Below the pieces are notes generated by a model. That model was not told where the DNA came from. It worked only from the letters and a program-made list of their open reading frames with translations, and did not search any database. A program made the translations under genes and the position numbers. A stretch of 64,000 bases of DNA. Source: Amaricoccus macauensis. GTDB lineage: Bacteria > Pseudomonadota > Alphaproteobacteria > Rhodobacterales > Rhodobacteraceae. Location: positions 310,001 to 374,000 of the forward strand of contig NZ_JACHFM010000004.1 of assembly GCF_014201905.1 (NCBI RefSeq), in the 5' to 3' direction. Below are positions 26,426 to 35,878 of this stretch, piece by piece. The first letter of the stretch is position 1, and each line of letters begins with the position of its first letter.

Positions 26426-27571
26426 CTAGCGACCCGCGTCGTAGGCGTAGGCGTAGGCCGCGGAGACGCCGGAGCTGACTGCGACGATGCCACCGGACGC
26501 AACGGTGGCGGCAAGGGCGGCTGCCGAGGCGAAACCGGCGAGCGATGCCGCGAACACGGCGACACGGCTGCGGATCGGCCCTGTCCGGTAGCGAAACGGC
26601 TGCTCGACGAAGTACCAGGACACGATCGCGACCACGACTGTCGCCGCCAGCCAGACGAGAGCCCCCCAGACCCCAAACTCGCCCCAGAGCCGCCGGGCAA
26701 AAATCAGCATCGGCCAGTGCCAGATGTAGAGGGAGTAGGAAATCACGCCGAGAAAAACCACGGGCGAGGATTCGAGAAGGGCACGCGCCGGAGTCTCGCG
26801 CCGGTTCGCCCAGATGACGAGCGCGGTGCCCAGCACGGTCGGCACCGCCCCCATGCCGCTCAGCGACACGTCCGGTCCGGCGGCGAGCACAGGCACCAGC
26901 ACCGCCGCGAGGCCGAGGGCCGCGAGGATCCCGGCAATCGGCCGGCGCGGCGGATCGAAGGGCACGAGCGCGACCAGCGCGCCGGCGCCGAACTGCCAGA
27001 GCCGGTGGTGGAGTGGCACGGCGCCCATCGCTGCCGTGTCGGTCATGCCAAGCGCGAAGGAGGCCGCCGTGGCCACGACGACGATCGCCACAGTCATCCG
27101 CCTTCCGGCCCGCCGCAGCAGCAGCACGGCCAGTGGCAGCGTGAGGAAGAACTGCCCCGCCATCGACAGCGACCAGGTGTGCAACAACGGATCGGTACCG
27201 GAATCACCCGGGACGACCATGTTCGAGACCAGCGCGACCGAGGCGAGCGCCTGGCGGAAGAGTCCGTATATCTCGTCGGGCGCGAGCAGCAGCGATCCGG
27301 CGACCAGCGTTGCCGTCGTGGCGACGATCAGCGTCGGCAGCATCCGCCGCGCCCGCCTGTCGTAGAATTCACCAATCGAGAACGAGCCACCGGACAGCAC
27401 CAACGTCTGTGTGGCAAAGTATCCGGCGATCACGAAGAATACGGCGATCGCAGTATCACCACCCGCAAAGGTGCCGAACCCGCCATGCCCCAGCAAGATG
27501 GCCAGTACGGCGATCGAACGCATGCCGTCTATATCAGACCTGTAAGGCCTGATTTCGATCCTGTTCCGCAT
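26426..27571 (-). CDS. Acyltransferase family 3 (OafA/NodX-type) membrane protein
   Basis: The 381-residue polytopic protein has about ten membrane helices. The N-terminal motif IDGMRSIAVLAILLGHGG carries the conserved catalytic His. GVISYSLYIWHWPML and FVEQPFR near the C-terminus are further family hallmarks. Such proteins transfer acyl (often acetyl) groups to O-antigen, exopolysaccharide or Nod-factor sugars at the inner membrane. It lacks the extra SGNH domain of longer OafA homologues. The FkbM methyltransferase gene converges on it, which suggests a small glycan-decoration pair. Confidence 0.85.
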   Translation of the reverse strand: MRNRIEIRPYRSDIDGMRSIAVLAILLGHGGFGTFAGGDTAIAVFFVIAGYFATQTLVLSGGSFSIGEFYDRRARRMLPTLIVATTATLVAGSLLLAPDEIYGLFRQALASVALVSNMVVPGDSGTDPLLHTWSLSMAGQFFLTLPLAVLLLRRAGRRMTVAIVVVATAASFALGMTDTAAMGAVPLHHRLWQFGAGALVALVPFDPPRRPIAGILAALGLAAVLVPVLAAGPDVSLSGMGAVPTVLGTALVIWANRRETPARALLESSPVVFLGVISYSLYIWHWPMLIFARRLWGEFGVWGALVWLAATVVVAIVSWYFVEQPFRYRTGPIRSRVAVFAASLAGFASAAALAATVASGGIVAVSSGVSAAYAYAYDAGR

Positions 27572-27756
27572 CTGAACCCAACTAGTGCCCGCTCGAGTTT
27601 ATTATTTTGAGATACTTTTCTCAGCTATCATCCTGAACTTTCCGTGTGCATCTGCACAAGACGCATCTGCGAGCGGCCAGGGCTGTAAGCAGGAAGCCGC
27701 TTGGTTTTCGTCGGCCGGGCACCGCGCATCCACACCCGGTACGGTGTTAAAGGGGG
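27572..27756. other. Intergenic region upstream of acyltransferase and rimP leader
   Basis: This region is AT-richer than the genome around it between about 27595 and 27660 and probably holds the minus-strand promoter of the acyltransferase. A tRNA gene (compare E. coli metY before rimP) was looked for and not found. Together with the leader it makes about 307 bp without a coding gene. Confidence 0.4.
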
Positions 27757-27785
27757 TTGCCAAGCGCAAATCGCGGGCCTATATC
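27757..27785 (+). promoter_or_regulatory. Sigma-70-type promoter of the rimP-infB operon
   Basis: TTGCCA (27757-27762), a 17-bp spacer and TATATC (27780-27785) match the housekeeping promoter consensus well. Transcription would start near 27792, about 87 nt before the rimP start and about 47 nt before the leader terminator. Confidence 0.6.
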
Positions 27786-27837
27786 GCAGCCAACAGCGGC
27801 GGATCGGTCACTAGGCCAATCCCCACCGGTAATCTTG

Positions 27838-27866
27838 AACGGGCCGCACGGCCCGTTTTTTGTTTT
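27838..27866 (+). terminator. Intrinsic terminator in the rimP leader, probable attenuator
   Basis: ACGGGCC-GCAC-GGCCCGT forms a perfect 7-bp stem with a 4-nt loop and is followed by TTTTTGTTTT. This is the clearest intrinsic terminator in the window, and it ends only 12 nt before the rimP start codon. Together with the promoter at 27757 it defines a leader RNA of about 75 nt. Premature termination here would tune the operon that encodes NusA, itself a termination factor. Confidence 0.8.
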
Positions 27867-27878
27867 CTGGAGCTTCGC

Positions 27879-28499
27879 TTGGCAGATCTCATCGCCAAAG
27901 CTGCCATTGACCGCCGACTTGCGGCGATCGTCATGCCGACGATCGAGGGGCTTGGATTCGAACTCGTGCGCCTGCGGCTGATGAGCGGCAAGCGGAACGT
28001 GCTGCAACTCATGGCCGACCGCCCCGATGGCGGCATCGAGGTCGACGACTGCGCGAAGATCAGTCGCGCCGTCTCGGCCGTGCTCGACGTGGAGGATCCG
28101 ATCTCGGGCGAGTACGTGCTCGAGGTCTCCTCCCCCGGCATCGACCGGCCGCTCACCCGGCTCAAGGACTTCGAGACCAATGCCGGACATGAGGCGAAGC
28201 TCGAGACCCACGAGCTGATCGACGGCCGGCGGCGCTTCAAGGGCATCCTTCAGGGCGTCGAGAACGGCGAAATCCTGATCGAGATCGCCGAGGATACGGT
28301 GATCGGCCTCGACTTCGACATGCTGTCGGACGCGAAGCTCGTGCTGACCGACGCGCTGATCGCCGAGAGCCTTGCCGGCCGCAAGGCCCAGGGCTTTGAC
28401 CCGGGCGAAGTCCCCGAAGGCTTCGACGAGGTCGAGCCCGATGACAGTTCCGACGAAACCGACGCCTCCGACGAGGAAGACGAGGAAGAAGCGAAATGA
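27879..28499 (+). CDS. rimP: Ribosome maturation factor RimP
   Basis: RimP assists 30S subunit assembly. The conserved core contains [11 protein letters not shown], a [16 protein letters not shown] segment and the signature [14 protein letters not shown]. Translation most likely begins at TTG 27879 behind a CTGGAG site, because homology starts immediately after it. The protein is 206 aa, longer than the usual 150-175, because of a C-terminal tail very rich in Asp and Glu (about the last 35 residues). Its stop overlaps the nusA start (ATGA). Confidence 0.93.
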   Translation: MADLIAKAAIDRRLAAIVMPTIEGLGFELVRLRLMSGKRNVLQLMADRPDGGIEVDDCAKISRAVSAVLDVEDPISGEYVLEVSSPGIDRPLTRLKDFETNAGHEAKLETHELIDGRRRFKGILQGVENGEILIEIAEDTVIGLDFDMLSDAKLVLTDALIAESLAGRKAQGFDPGEVPEGFDEVEPDDSSDETDASDEEDEEEAK

Positions 28500-30169
28500 G
28501 CGTGACCTCTGCCAACCGGCTGGAACTCCTCCAGATCGCCGATGCAGTCGCCCGTGAGAAGATGATCGATCCGGCCCTCGTCATCGAGGCCATGGAGGAT
28601 TCTCTCGGCAAGGCCGCCCGATCGCGCTACGGCGCCGAATACGACATCCGGGCGGCGATCGACCGCAAGACCGGCGACCTGCAGCTCACGCGCTACCGTC
28701 ATGTCGTCGAGGAGCCGGAGAACCTCTTCACCGAGCTCACCGTCGCCGACGCTCGCCGGATCAAGCCGGACGTCCAGCTCGACGACTATATCATCGACCA
28801 CCTGCCGCCGATGGACTTCGGCCGCATCGCCGCCCAGTCCGCGAAGCAGGTCATCATGCAGAAGGTCCGCGAGGCGGAGCGGCTGCGGCAGTACGAGGAA
28901 TTCAAGGACCGTCAGGGCGAGATCATCAACGGCGTCGTCAAGCGGACCGAGTACGGCAATGTCATCGTCGACGTGGGCCGTGGCGAGGCGATCCTGCGCC
29001 GCGACCAGCTGATCCAGCGCGAGGCGTTCCGGAACGGCGACCGGGTGCGCGCGCTCATCAAGGAAGTGCGCCACGAGACCCGCGGCCCGCAGATCTTCCT
29101 CAGCCGCACCGCGCCGGAGTTCCTTGCCGAGCTCTTCAAGATGGAAGTGCCGGAGATCTATGACGGCATCATCGAGATCAAGGCGGTCGCCCGCGACCCC
29201 GGCTCCCGCGCGAAGATGGGCGTCATCTCCTACGACAGCTCGATCGACCCGGTCGGCGCCTGCGTCGGCATGCGGGGTTCCCGCGTGCAGGCGGTGGTGA
29301 ACGAGCTTCAGGGCGAGAAGATCGACATCATCCCGTGGAATCAGGACCCGGCGACGTTCCTTGTGAACGCGCTGCAGCCCGCCGAGGTCTCGAAGGTCGT
29401 CTTCGACGATGACAGCGAGCGGATCGAGGTCGTCGTTCCCGACGAGCAGCTCTCGCTCGCCATCGGCCGCCGCGGCCAGAACGTGCGTCTCGCGACGCAG
29501 CTCACCGGCTTTGACATCGACATCCTGACCGACGCGCAGGAGAGCGAGCGGCGGCAGGCCGAGTTCGCCGAGCGGACCCAGCTCTTCATGGAGAGCCTGA
29601 ACGTCGACGAGATGGTGGCCCAGCTTCTGGTCGCCGAGGGCTTCGCCACGCTCGAGGAAGTCGCCTATGTCGATCCCGAGGAGCTTGCCTCCATCGACGG
29701 CTTCGATCAGTCGACCGCCGAGGAGCTGCAGGCCCGGGCACGCGAGAGCATCGACGAGATCAATGCGAAGGCGATCGAGCACGCCCGCGAGCTCGGCGTC
29801 GAGCAAAGCCTACTGGACTTCGAGGGCCTGACACCCCAGATGATCGAGACCCTTGCCGTCGAGGGCATCAAGACCATCGAGGATTTCGCCACCTGCGCCG
29901 ATTGGGAGCTCGCCGGCGGATACACCACCGTCGAGGGCAAGCGGGTGAAGGATACCGGCCTGCTTGAGAAGTACGACATGAGCCTCGAAGAGGCTCAGAC
30001 GCTTGTCATGAAGGCTCGCGTCCAGATTGGCTGGGTCGATGCGTCCGAGCTGGTCAAGCCGGAGGAAGACGGCGAGGCCGAGGTGGCCGAGTCGGAAGCT
30101 GATGGCGACGCGGAAGCCGATGGCGAAGCCGGCGGCAATGCCGGTGACGACACGGAGAACCGGGTCTGA
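28496..30169 (+). CDS. nusA: Transcription termination/antitermination factor NusA
   Basis: The 557-residue protein has the N-terminal RNA-polymerase-binding domain, an S1 domain (around 130-200, starting near [21 protein letters not shown]), two KH domains ([18 protein letters not shown] and [13 protein letters not shown]) and C-terminal helix-hairpin-helix repeats typical of alphaproteobacteria. It ends in an acidic tail of about 35 residues rich in Glu, Asp, Ala and Gly. NusA modulates pausing, intrinsic termination and rRNA antitermination. It could regulate its own operon through the terminator before rimP. Confidence 0.97.
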   Translation: MSVTSANRLELLQIADAVAREKMIDPALVIEAMEDSLGKAARSRYGAEYDIRAAIDRKTGDLQLTRYRHVVEEPENLFTELTVADARRIKPDVQLDDYIIDHLPPMDFGRIAAQSAKQVIMQKVREAERLRQYEEFKDRQGEIINGVVKRTEYGNVIVDVGRGEAILRRDQLIQREAFRNGDRVRALIKEVRHETRGPQIFLSRTAPEFLAELFKMEVPEIYDGIIEIKAVARDPGSRAKMGVISYDSSIDPVGACVGMRGSRVQAVVNELQGEKIDIIPWNQDPATFLVNALQPAEVSKVVFDDDSERIEVVVPDEQLSLAIGRRGQNVRLATQLTGFDIDILTDAQESERRQAEFAERTQLFMESLNVDEMVAQLLVAEGFATLEEVAYVDPEELASIDGFDQSTAEELQARARESIDEINAKAIEHARELGVEQSLLDFEGLTPQMIETLAVEGIKTIEDFATCADWELAGGYTTVEGKRVKDTGLLEKYDMSLEEAQTLVMKARVQIGWVDASELVKPEEDGEAEVAESEADGDAEADGEAGGNAGDDTENRV

Positions 30170-30170
30170 C

Positions 30171-30845
30171 GTGACGCGCGGGGGAAGGGTGAAGGAGCGG
30201 GACGAGCCGGAACGGCGCTGCATCGTCACCCGGGAAACCGGGCCGAAGACAGGCCTCGTCCGTTTCGTCGTCGGTCCCGATGACGAGATCGTGCCGGATC
30301 TGGCCGGGCGCCTGCCCGGCCGGGGCATGTACGTCGCGGCGGACGCGGAGACCCTGCGCACCGCCGTGAAGAAGGGACACTTCGCACGCGCGGCGAAGCA
30401 GCAGGTGAAGGTTCCGCCGGATCTGGCGGAAAGGGTTGAGGCGCTGCTTGCGGCGCGACTCACCGAACTCGTCAGCCTTGCACGCAAGGCCGGAGAGTCG
30501 GTGTGCGGTCTGGAAAAGACCACGGCGGCGCTCGTTTCAGGCGAAGCGGTGCTGCTACTGCAGGCAGCGGACGGGTCGGAACGCGAACGCGCCCGACTAC
30601 GGCCGCCCGCGGGGGAGAACAGCCTGGTTACGTGCCTTTCCGCGCACGAATTGGGTTTGGCATTCGCCCGCGATCGTGTGATACATGCCGCCGTGCTGGC
30701 GGGCGGTCTTGGCGACCGGATAAGGGACGATGCCCTGCGGCTGTCAGGCATCCGGGATAGGGCGCTCCTGCCTGCGGCCGAGGAATCGGCCGCGGCAGGC
30801 GTTGGCAATGGATCGGCGGGGGAAGGCTCCCGCGGGAAAGGCTAG
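30171..30845 (+). CDS. YlxR-L7Ae fusion RNA-binding protein
   Basis: The 224-residue protein joins an N-terminal YlxR (DUF448) domain, with [20 protein letters not shown] and GRGMYV, to an L7Ae/ribosomal L30e-like domain that begins near [15 protein letters not shown]. This fusion is common in alphaproteobacteria between nusA and infB. YlxR-type proteins are nucleoid- or RNA-associated. Translation starts at GTG 30171, one base after the nusA stop codon. The C-terminal 30 residues are low-complexity Ala/Gly/Glu. Confidence 0.85.
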   Translation: MTRGGRVKERDEPERRCIVTRETGPKTGLVRFVVGPDDEIVPDLAGRLPGRGMYVAADAETLRTAVKKGHFARAAKQQVKVPPDLAERVEALLAARLTELVSLARKAGESVCGLEKTTAALVSGEAVLLLQAADGSERERARLRPPAGENSLVTCLSAHELGLAFARDRVIHAAVLAGGLGDRIRDDALRLSGIRDRALLPAAEESAAAGVGNGSAGEGSRGKG

Positions 30846-30852
30846 AGACGAC

Positions 30853-33366
30853 ATGGTGGATACGAAGGACGGTACCGGGAAGGGCAAGAGCCTCGGGCTG
30901 CGCGGCGGCAGCACCGAGACGAGCCACGTTCGGCAAAGCTTCAGCCACGGCCGGACGAAATCCGTCACCGTCGAGCACAAGCGCAAGCGGATCCTGACTC
31001 CGAAGCCCGGCTCGCCGACCGGACCCGGACGCACGGGCACCACCGCCGGCCTCTCCGACGTCGAGTTCGAGCGGCGGCTGAAGGCCGTCGAGGCCGCGAA
31101 GGCTCAGGAGGCCGAGCGCCGCCAGAAGGAAATCGAGGCCGCGGAAGCCCGCGCCGCCGAGATCGCGCGCCTGCGCGCCGAGAAGGAGGCCGCCGAGCGC
31201 GCCGAGAAGGAGCGCGAGATCCAGGAGCAGCGCGCCGCCGCGGCTGCCGCCGAGGCGGCCGCAGCGGAGGCGCGCAGCGCCCAGCGCGCCAAGCAGCAGC
31301 CGTCGAAGGCCGCCCCGGTCGAGGCCACGGTCGATACGGCCGCCGCTCAGGCTCAGGCCGCGCGTGCGGAGGCTGGTCGTCCGACCGGCCCGGTCATGAA
31401 GAAGACGCTCGAGAAGGCCCCGTCCAATGACGAGAAGCGGGGCCGGGGCAAGGCGGATGATGACCGCCGCCGCTCGGGCAAGCTGACGATCGCCAACGCC
31501 ACCGGCGAAGATGGCCGCCAGCGCTCGCTCGCCGCCATGCGCCGCCGTCAGGAGCGCGAAAAGCGCCGCACCGGCGGCCAGACGGGCGACCGCGAGAAGG
31601 TTGTGCGTGAGGTGCAGGTCCCGGACGCGATCACCGTCCAGGAGCTGGCGAACCGCATGGCCGAGCGCGTGGCCGCCGTGGTGAAGACGCTGATGCAGAA
31701 CGGCATCCTGGCGACTCAGAACCAGACGATCGACGCCGATACCGCCGCCCTCATCGTCGAGGAGTTCGGCCACAAGGTCGTGCGCGTCTCCGACTCCGAC
31801 GTGGAGGACGTGATCGTCCAGGCGTCCGAGGATGACGCGGGGAAGCTCATGCCGCGCCCGGCGGTCGTGACGATCATGGGTCACGTCGATCACGGCAAGA
31901 CGTCGCTTCTCGATGCGATCCGCAAGACCAACGTCGTCTCCGGCGAGGCCGGTGGCATCACCCAGCACATCGGCGCCTATCAGGTGACGACGCCGAACGG
32001 CGCGGTCGTGTCCTTCCTCGACACGCCGGGCCACGCGGCCTTCACCTCCATGCGTGCCCGTGGCGCGCAGGTGACGGACATCGTGGTTCTGGTGGTGGCG
32101 GCCGACGACAGCGTCATGCCGCAGACCGTCGAGGCGATCAGCCACGCGAAGGCGGCCGGCGTGCCGATCATCGTCGCGATCAACAAGATCGACAAGAACG
32201 GCGCCGACCCGAACCGGGTGCGCACCCAGCTTCTGAGCCACGAGATCGTCGTCGAGGAGATGGGCGGCGAGGTGCTGGACGTTGAGGTGTCGGCCCTGTC
32301 CGGCAAGGGTCTCGACACCCTGCTCGAAGACATCGCGCTTCAGGCCGAGCTTCTCGACCTGCGCGCCAACCCCGACCGTCAGGCCGAGGGTGCGGTGATC
32401 GAGGCCAAGCTCGACGTCGGGCGCGGCCCGGTGGCGACGGTGCTGGTGCAGAAGGGCACGCTGAAGCGCGGCGACATCTTCGTCGTCGGCGAGCAGTGGG
32501 GCCGGGTGCGCGCGCTCATCAACGACAAGGGCGAGCGCGTGGACGAGGCTGGCCCGTCTGTGCCGGTCGAGGTTCTCGGCCTCAACGGCACGCCGGAAGC
32601 GGGTGACGTGCTCAACGTCGTCGACGATGAGGCCAAGGCCCGCGAGATCGCCGACTACCGCGGTCGCCTCGCGCGCGACAAGCGCGCCGCCGTGGGCGCG
32701 AGCGCCACGCTCGACCAGCTTCTCGCCAAGGCAAAGGCCGACGAGAAGGTGAAGGAGCTCCCGGTCGTCGTGAAGTCCGACGTACAGGGTTCGGCGGAAG
32801 CGATCGTGCAGGCTCTGGAGAAGATCTCCACCGACGAGGTGCGCATCCGCGTGCTGCATTCGGGCGTCGGCGCGGTCACCGAGTCGGACGTGACGCTGGC
32901 GGACGCCTCGGGCGCACCGATCATCGGCTTCAACGTTCGTGCAAACGCGCCCGCGCGCGAAGCCGCGAACCAGAAGGGCGTGGAGATCCGCTACTACTCG
33001 ATCATCTACAATCTGGTGGATGACGTGAAGGCGGCGGCGTCGGGCCTTCTCAGCCCCGAGATCCGCGAGAAGTTCATCGGCTACGCGAAGATCCTGCAGG
33101 TCTTCAAGATCACCGGCGTCGGCAAGGTCGCCGGCTGCCAGGTCACCGAAGGCGTCGCCCGCCGCTCGGCCGGCGTCCGCCTGCTGCGCGACAACGTGGT
33201 GATCCACGAGGGCAAGCTGAAGACGCTGAAGCGCTTCAAGGACGAGGTGCGCGAGGTGCAGGTCGGCCAGGAGTGCGGCATGGCGTTCGAGCACTACGAC
33301 GACATGCGCGAAGGCGATGTGATCGAAATCTTCGAGACCGAGACGGTCGAGCGCACGCTCGCCTGA
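30853..33366 (+). CDS. infB: Translation initiation factor IF-2
   Basis: This 837-residue GTPase positions initiator tRNA on the 30S subunit. The N-terminus is basic and followed by a long charged Ala/Glu/Arg helix (about 80-170). The IF2 N-domain and then the G domain follow, with G1 GHVDHGKTS near 343, DTPGHAAF and NKID, and domains II to IV close the protein. ATG 30853 is preferred because the conserved N-terminus [18 protein letters not shown] begins there; longer frames upstream overlap the ylxR gene. The gene ends before a strong terminator, and rbfA does not follow. Confidence 0.97.
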   Translation: MVDTKDGTGKGKSLGLRGGSTETSHVRQSFSHGRTKSVTVEHKRKRILTPKPGSPTGPGRTGTTAGLSDVEFERRLKAVEAAKAQEAERRQKEIEAAEARAAEIARLRAEKEAAERAEKEREIQEQRAAAAAAEAAAAEARSAQRAKQQPSKAAPVEATVDTAAAQAQAARAEAGRPTGPVMKKTLEKAPSNDEKRGRGKADDDRRRSGKLTIANATGEDGRQRSLAAMRRRQEREKRRTGGQTGDREKVVREVQVPDAITVQELANRMAERVAAVVKTLMQNGILATQNQTIDADTAALIVEEFGHKVVRVSDSDVEDVIVQASEDDAGKLMPRPAVVTIMGHVDHGKTSLLDAIRKTNVVSGEAGGITQHIGAYQVTTPNGAVVSFLDTPGHAAFTSMRARGAQVTDIVVLVVAADDSVMPQTVEAISHAKAAGVPIIVAINKIDKNGADPNRVRTQLLSHEIVVEEMGGEVLDVEVSALSGKGLDTLLEDIALQAELLDLRANPDRQAEGAVIEAKLDVGRGPVATVLVQKGTLKRGDIFVVGEQWGRVRALINDKGERVDEAGPSVPVEVLGLNGTPEAGDVLNVVDDEAKAREIADYRGRLARDKRAAVGASATLDQLLAKAKADEKVKELPVVVKSDVQGSAEAIVQALEKISTDEVRIRVLHSGVGAVTESDVTLADASGAPIIGFNVRANAPAREAANQKGVEIRYYSIIYNLVDDVKAAASGLLSPEIREKFIGYAKILQVFKITGVGKVAGCQVTEGVARRSAGVRLLRDNVVIHEGKLKTLKRFKDEVREVQVGQECGMAFEHYDDMREGDVIEIFETETVERTLA

Positions 33367-33390
33367 TCAGAGGTCGACCCGAATGAAAGA

Positions 33391-33430
33391 GGGCGCCCGG
33401 ACCGCGAGGTCCGGGCGCCCTTTCATTTTC
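33391..33430. terminator. Strong bidirectional intrinsic terminator
   Basis: GGGCGCCCGGACC and GGTCCGGGCGCCC form a perfect 13-bp stem around GCGA. The plus strand continues TTTCATTTTC; the minus strand continues TCTTTCATTC. It lies between infB and the convergent aerolysin-like gene and can end both transcripts. Confidence 0.85.
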
Positions 33431-33443
33431 GGACGTCTCAGTC

Positions 33444-34253
33444 TCAGGCGGCCTGCTGGTGGACGCCGGCGATCCCGGCACCGATCATCGGCTCGATGAT
33501 CGTGTAGCTGCGCAGGGCATTCGCGTTGTCGAGCGGCTTCTCCGTGAGGTTCAGCCGCGTGCGCACGCCTAGCAGCCCCTCGCAGATGCCGTCGCCTTCC
33601 CAGAAGACCCGATTGCCGGGCTGCACGGTGAAGCCCCGCGTCGGAAACTTCTCGAAGATCGAAGAGATCGCGTGGAACCAGAAGTAGTGCCCGTCGATGC
33701 GATCCGGGCTGTTGGAGCAGACATAACCAGACAGCACCGCCTTGCTGTGAAACCGCTGCGAGAACTTTTCTTCATCGATCAGCAGGACGGCCTCGACCTC
33801 GGTCCGTGCCGGAACCCTTACCGGCTGGCTGACCTGCCAGGTCCTGGTCTCGGTTCTGGTCTGCGTCTGTGTGCTCGATAACGAAAGCTCGGCGCTGATC
33901 GAGGTCTCGGCCGAGACGATGGGAGGCACCCCGACCTTGAACTTGGCGCCCAGCGAAAGCTTGAAGCCCTCGGTCAGGCTCCATGCGAACGTGCTGGTGG
34001 TCGACTTCGTGAGCTGCACGGTCTGCGACTGTTCGACGTTGGTTCCGTTCACCAGTACCTGCCGGGCGCCCGTGGTCGGTTTCTCCATGGCATCGGCGCT
34101 GCCATAGTACTCGATCCGCTCGTCGCTCAGCACCAGCCGACGATCCTCGTACCCTTTCTGTACCACATTCATCCGGTCGCACTTGCCGCCGTGCTCGCGG
34201 CACCACCAGTCGCCGTACTGTTTGAAGATCGCATCGACGTCAGGCATCGACAT
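33444..34253 (-). CDS. Aerolysin/ETX-MTX2-like beta-pore-forming-fold protein
   Basis: I recognise no specific homologue for this 269-residue protein, but its middle (about 65-180) has the pattern of aerolysin-family pore formers. NGTNVEQSQTVQLTKSTTST is a strand rich in Thr, Ser and Gln. An amphipathic segment with TEGFKLSLGAKFKVGVPPIV follows (insertion-loop-like), then SISAELSLSSTQTQTRTETR, and then a VSQPVRVPARTEVEAVLLID strand as seen before domain IV. There is no signal peptide, so it is cytosolic or released by lysis. The N-terminal 60 residues (two Cys and WW) and the C-terminal 60 may be binding domains. The ATG at 34253 has an AGGAG site 7 nt upstream. It has its own promoter region divergent from pfkB. 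Target and function are unknown. Confidence 0.6.
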   Translation of the reverse strand: MSMPDVDAIFKQYGDWWCREHGGKCDRMNVVQKGYEDRRLVLSDERIEYYGSADAMEKPTTGARQVLVNGTNVEQSQTVQLTKSTTSTFAWSLTEGFKLSLGAKFKVGVPPIVSAETSISAELSLSSTQTQTRTETRTWQVSQPVRVPARTEVEAVLLIDEEKFSQRFHSKAVLSGYVCSNSPDRIDGHYFWFHAISSIFEKFPTRGFTVQPGNRVFWEGDGICEGLLGVRTRLNLTEKPLDNANALRSYTIIEPMIGAGIAGVHQQAA

Positions 34254-34445
34254 CAGGGCACTCCTGCGCTTGTTGTCTCACGAGCCGCAACTTGTGGCTC
34301 CGGGGACGACAGTTTCAACCACAGGGAGAGTCGTCAAACCGGGATCACGCGGCATTTGAATCGACTTCGGCGCACCGCTCCTGCGTTGACCTCACCGCTC
34401 CGAGACGCAACAACCGCCCGGCAAGTGCTTGCCGGAGCAGGCTTC

Positions 34446-35375
34446 ATGAAGCCGATTGTCACCCTGACGCTGAACCCCTCGATCGACGGTGCCTGCGAGA
34501 CGCCGCGGGTGCAGCCGACCCACAAGATCCGCACCACCGGCGATCGCTACGATCCGGGCGGTGGCGGCATCAACGTCGCGCGCGTCATCACCGCCCTCGG
34601 CGGCGCCGCGCTGCCGGTCTATCCAGCGGGCGGCGCCACCGGGGGCGTGCTTGACGAGCTCCTGTCAGCGCGCGGGCTCGCCTTTCGCCGCATCCCGATC
34701 GCCGGTCACACCCGGATCAGCCATGCGGTCTTCGAGACCGCGACCGGCCTCGAATACCGTTTCGTCCCCGAGGGGCCGGAAGTCTCGCCGGGGGAGTGGC
34801 TGGAGATCCTCGCGGTGGTCGATGCTCTCGACTTCGACTGGCTGGTGGTCAGCGGCAGCCGGCCGCCCGGCCTGCCGGACGACTGCCTCGTCTCGTTGCT
34901 TCATCGCTGCCGCGAGCGCGGCGCGCGCATGGTGCTCGACAGCTCCGGCCCGGCGCTTGCCGCCACCGTCGAGGTCGGTGGCCTCACCCTCATCAAGCCG
35001 AGCCACGGCGAGTTCCGGGCGCTGACCGGTCTGCCGCTCGCAACGCGGGAGGACATTGCCGAGGCCGCGCTCGCACTGGTGTGCGCCGGCCGGGCCGAGA
35101 TGATCGCTGTCACCATGGGGCAGGAAGGCGCCGTACTCGCCACCGGCGCCGGCGCGCTCTTCCGGCTTCCGCCGCCGGTCGAGGCGCGGAGTGCGACCGG
35201 CGCCGGGGACAGTTTCGTCGGGGCGATGACCCTCGCGCTCGCACAAGGCTGGTCGCCCGAAGACGCCTTCCTGCGCGGCATGGCCGCCGGCAGCGCCACC
35301 GTGCTGCACCCGGGAACCGGACTTGCCCGCCCGGAGGACGTGGAACGTCTGCTGGCCGAGCTTCGCCGGCCCTGA
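34446..35375 (+). CDS. PfkB-family sugar kinase, 6-phosphofructokinase 2/1-phosphofructokinase type
   Basis: This 309-residue ribokinase-fold enzyme starts with the motif TLTLNPSIDGA and GGGGINVARVI typical of 1-phosphofructokinase, tagatose-6-phosphate kinase and PfkB. It ends with the catalytic anion-hole motif ATGAGDSFVGA. It phosphorylates a hexose phosphate such as fructose-6-phosphate or fructose-1-phosphate with ATP. No PTS or fructose-transport gene is nearby, so a stand-alone 6-phosphofructokinase-2 role is plausible. The ATG at 34446 is the natural start because the family begins right at that residue. Confidence 0.85.
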   Translation: MKPIVTLTLNPSIDGACETPRVQPTHKIRTTGDRYDPGGGGINVARVITALGGAALPVYPAGGATGGVLDELLSARGLAFRRIPIAGHTRISHAVFETATGLEYRFVPEGPEVSPGEWLEILAVVDALDFDWLVVSGSRPPGLPDDCLVSLLHRCRERGARMVLDSSGPALAATVEVGGLTLIKPSHGEFRALTGLPLATREDIAEAALALVCAGRAEMIAVTMGQEGAVLATGAGALFRLPPPVEARSATGAGDSFVGAMTLALAQGWSPEDAFLRGMAAGSATVLHPGTGLARPEDVERLLAELRRP

Positions 35376-35449
35376 GGCTTCGCCCGCGCGCCTGAGACGG
35401 ATGCAACAATTCCTGAGACCCGTACGATACAAGCCGGGGCCATTCCTAC

Positions 35450-35478
35450 CCGGCCGGCGCCCAACGGGTGCCGGCCGG
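35450..35478 (+). promoter_or_regulatory. 13-bp hairpin before a ribosome-binding site
   Basis: CCGGCCGGCGCCC and GGGTGCCGGCCGG pair along 13 positions (one G-U) around AAC. The stem ends 2 nt before a GAAGGAG ribosome-binding site that precedes ATG 35498. It may be the terminator of pfkB or a translation-control element of the small ORF. There is no T-run. Confidence 0.45.
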
Positions 35479-35497
35479 CCGAAGGAGTTCCCCGACG

Positions 35498-35683
35498 ATG
35501 CAGGTCTTCACCACGAGCATGGCGACGCGCATCGACCGCGGAGAGGGCCTTGTCGCTCCCCGTCGCAAGCCCCCCGCCCTTCGCGCCTTCGGCCGGGTCG
35601 AGCCTGATCCCTTTGTCAATTTTCCGGGAGTTCATGTTCCATGCTCCGCGCTCGTGCGGACCGGGATCCTTGTTCTCGACTGA
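35498..35683 (+). CDS. Candidate small protein, 61 aa, unknown
   Basis: I do not recognise this product. Support is local: a near-consensus AAGGAG ribosome-binding site stands 10 nt before ATG 35498, the frame runs 61 codons, and hairpins lie before (35450) and after (35748) it. The protein begins MQVFTTSMATRID, is mildly basic and has no membrane segment. It could equally be a chance frame in the 500-bp spacer between pfkB and hslV. Codon use does not decide the matter. Confidence 0.3.
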   Translation: MQVFTTSMATRIDRGEGLVAPRRKPPALRAFGRVEPDPFVNFPGVHVPCSALVRTGILVLD

Positions 35684-35747
35684 CCAGTATCGGTTCCGGC
35701 GGGTGGCGGCCCGTCGCAGGTGTCTGAGTATCCCTGTATGTTGTTCC

Positions 35748-35780
35748 GGCACGGCCACCCGACCCCCGGGTGGCCGTGCC
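35748..35780. terminator. 14-bp perfect hairpin upstream of hslV
   Basis: GGCACGGCCACCCG and CGGGTGGCCGTGCC form a perfect 14-bp stem with loop ACCCC. It is followed by GTGATCCCTT, so it is not a classic T-tail terminator. It ends 98 bp before the hslV start and may end transcription entering from the pfkB side. The rest of the 35684-35878 stretch shows an AT-rich CCATATAT at about 35846 that could be a heat-shock-type -10 for hslV. Confidence 0.5.
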
Positions 35781-35878
35781 GTGATCCCTTCGGCCGGGCG
35801 CTGACACGCCAGTCGTCCGCACCACTGGCGCCGCGCCCCCCGAGACCATATATCTCCGCCGCGACCACGGAGGGACGA

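Noticed and set aside
27700-27840. Possible tRNA gene before rimP, as metY in E. coli
   Set aside because: No cloverleaf with T-loop GGTTCGA-type sequence could be built; the region reads as a promoter and a leader hairpin.
30628-33294. Very long open frame on the minus strand opposite infB (888 codons)
   Set aside because: The product is His/Asp/Arg/Leu-rich with no domain signature, while the opposite strand encodes unmistakable IF-2. High third-position GC creates such mirror frames.
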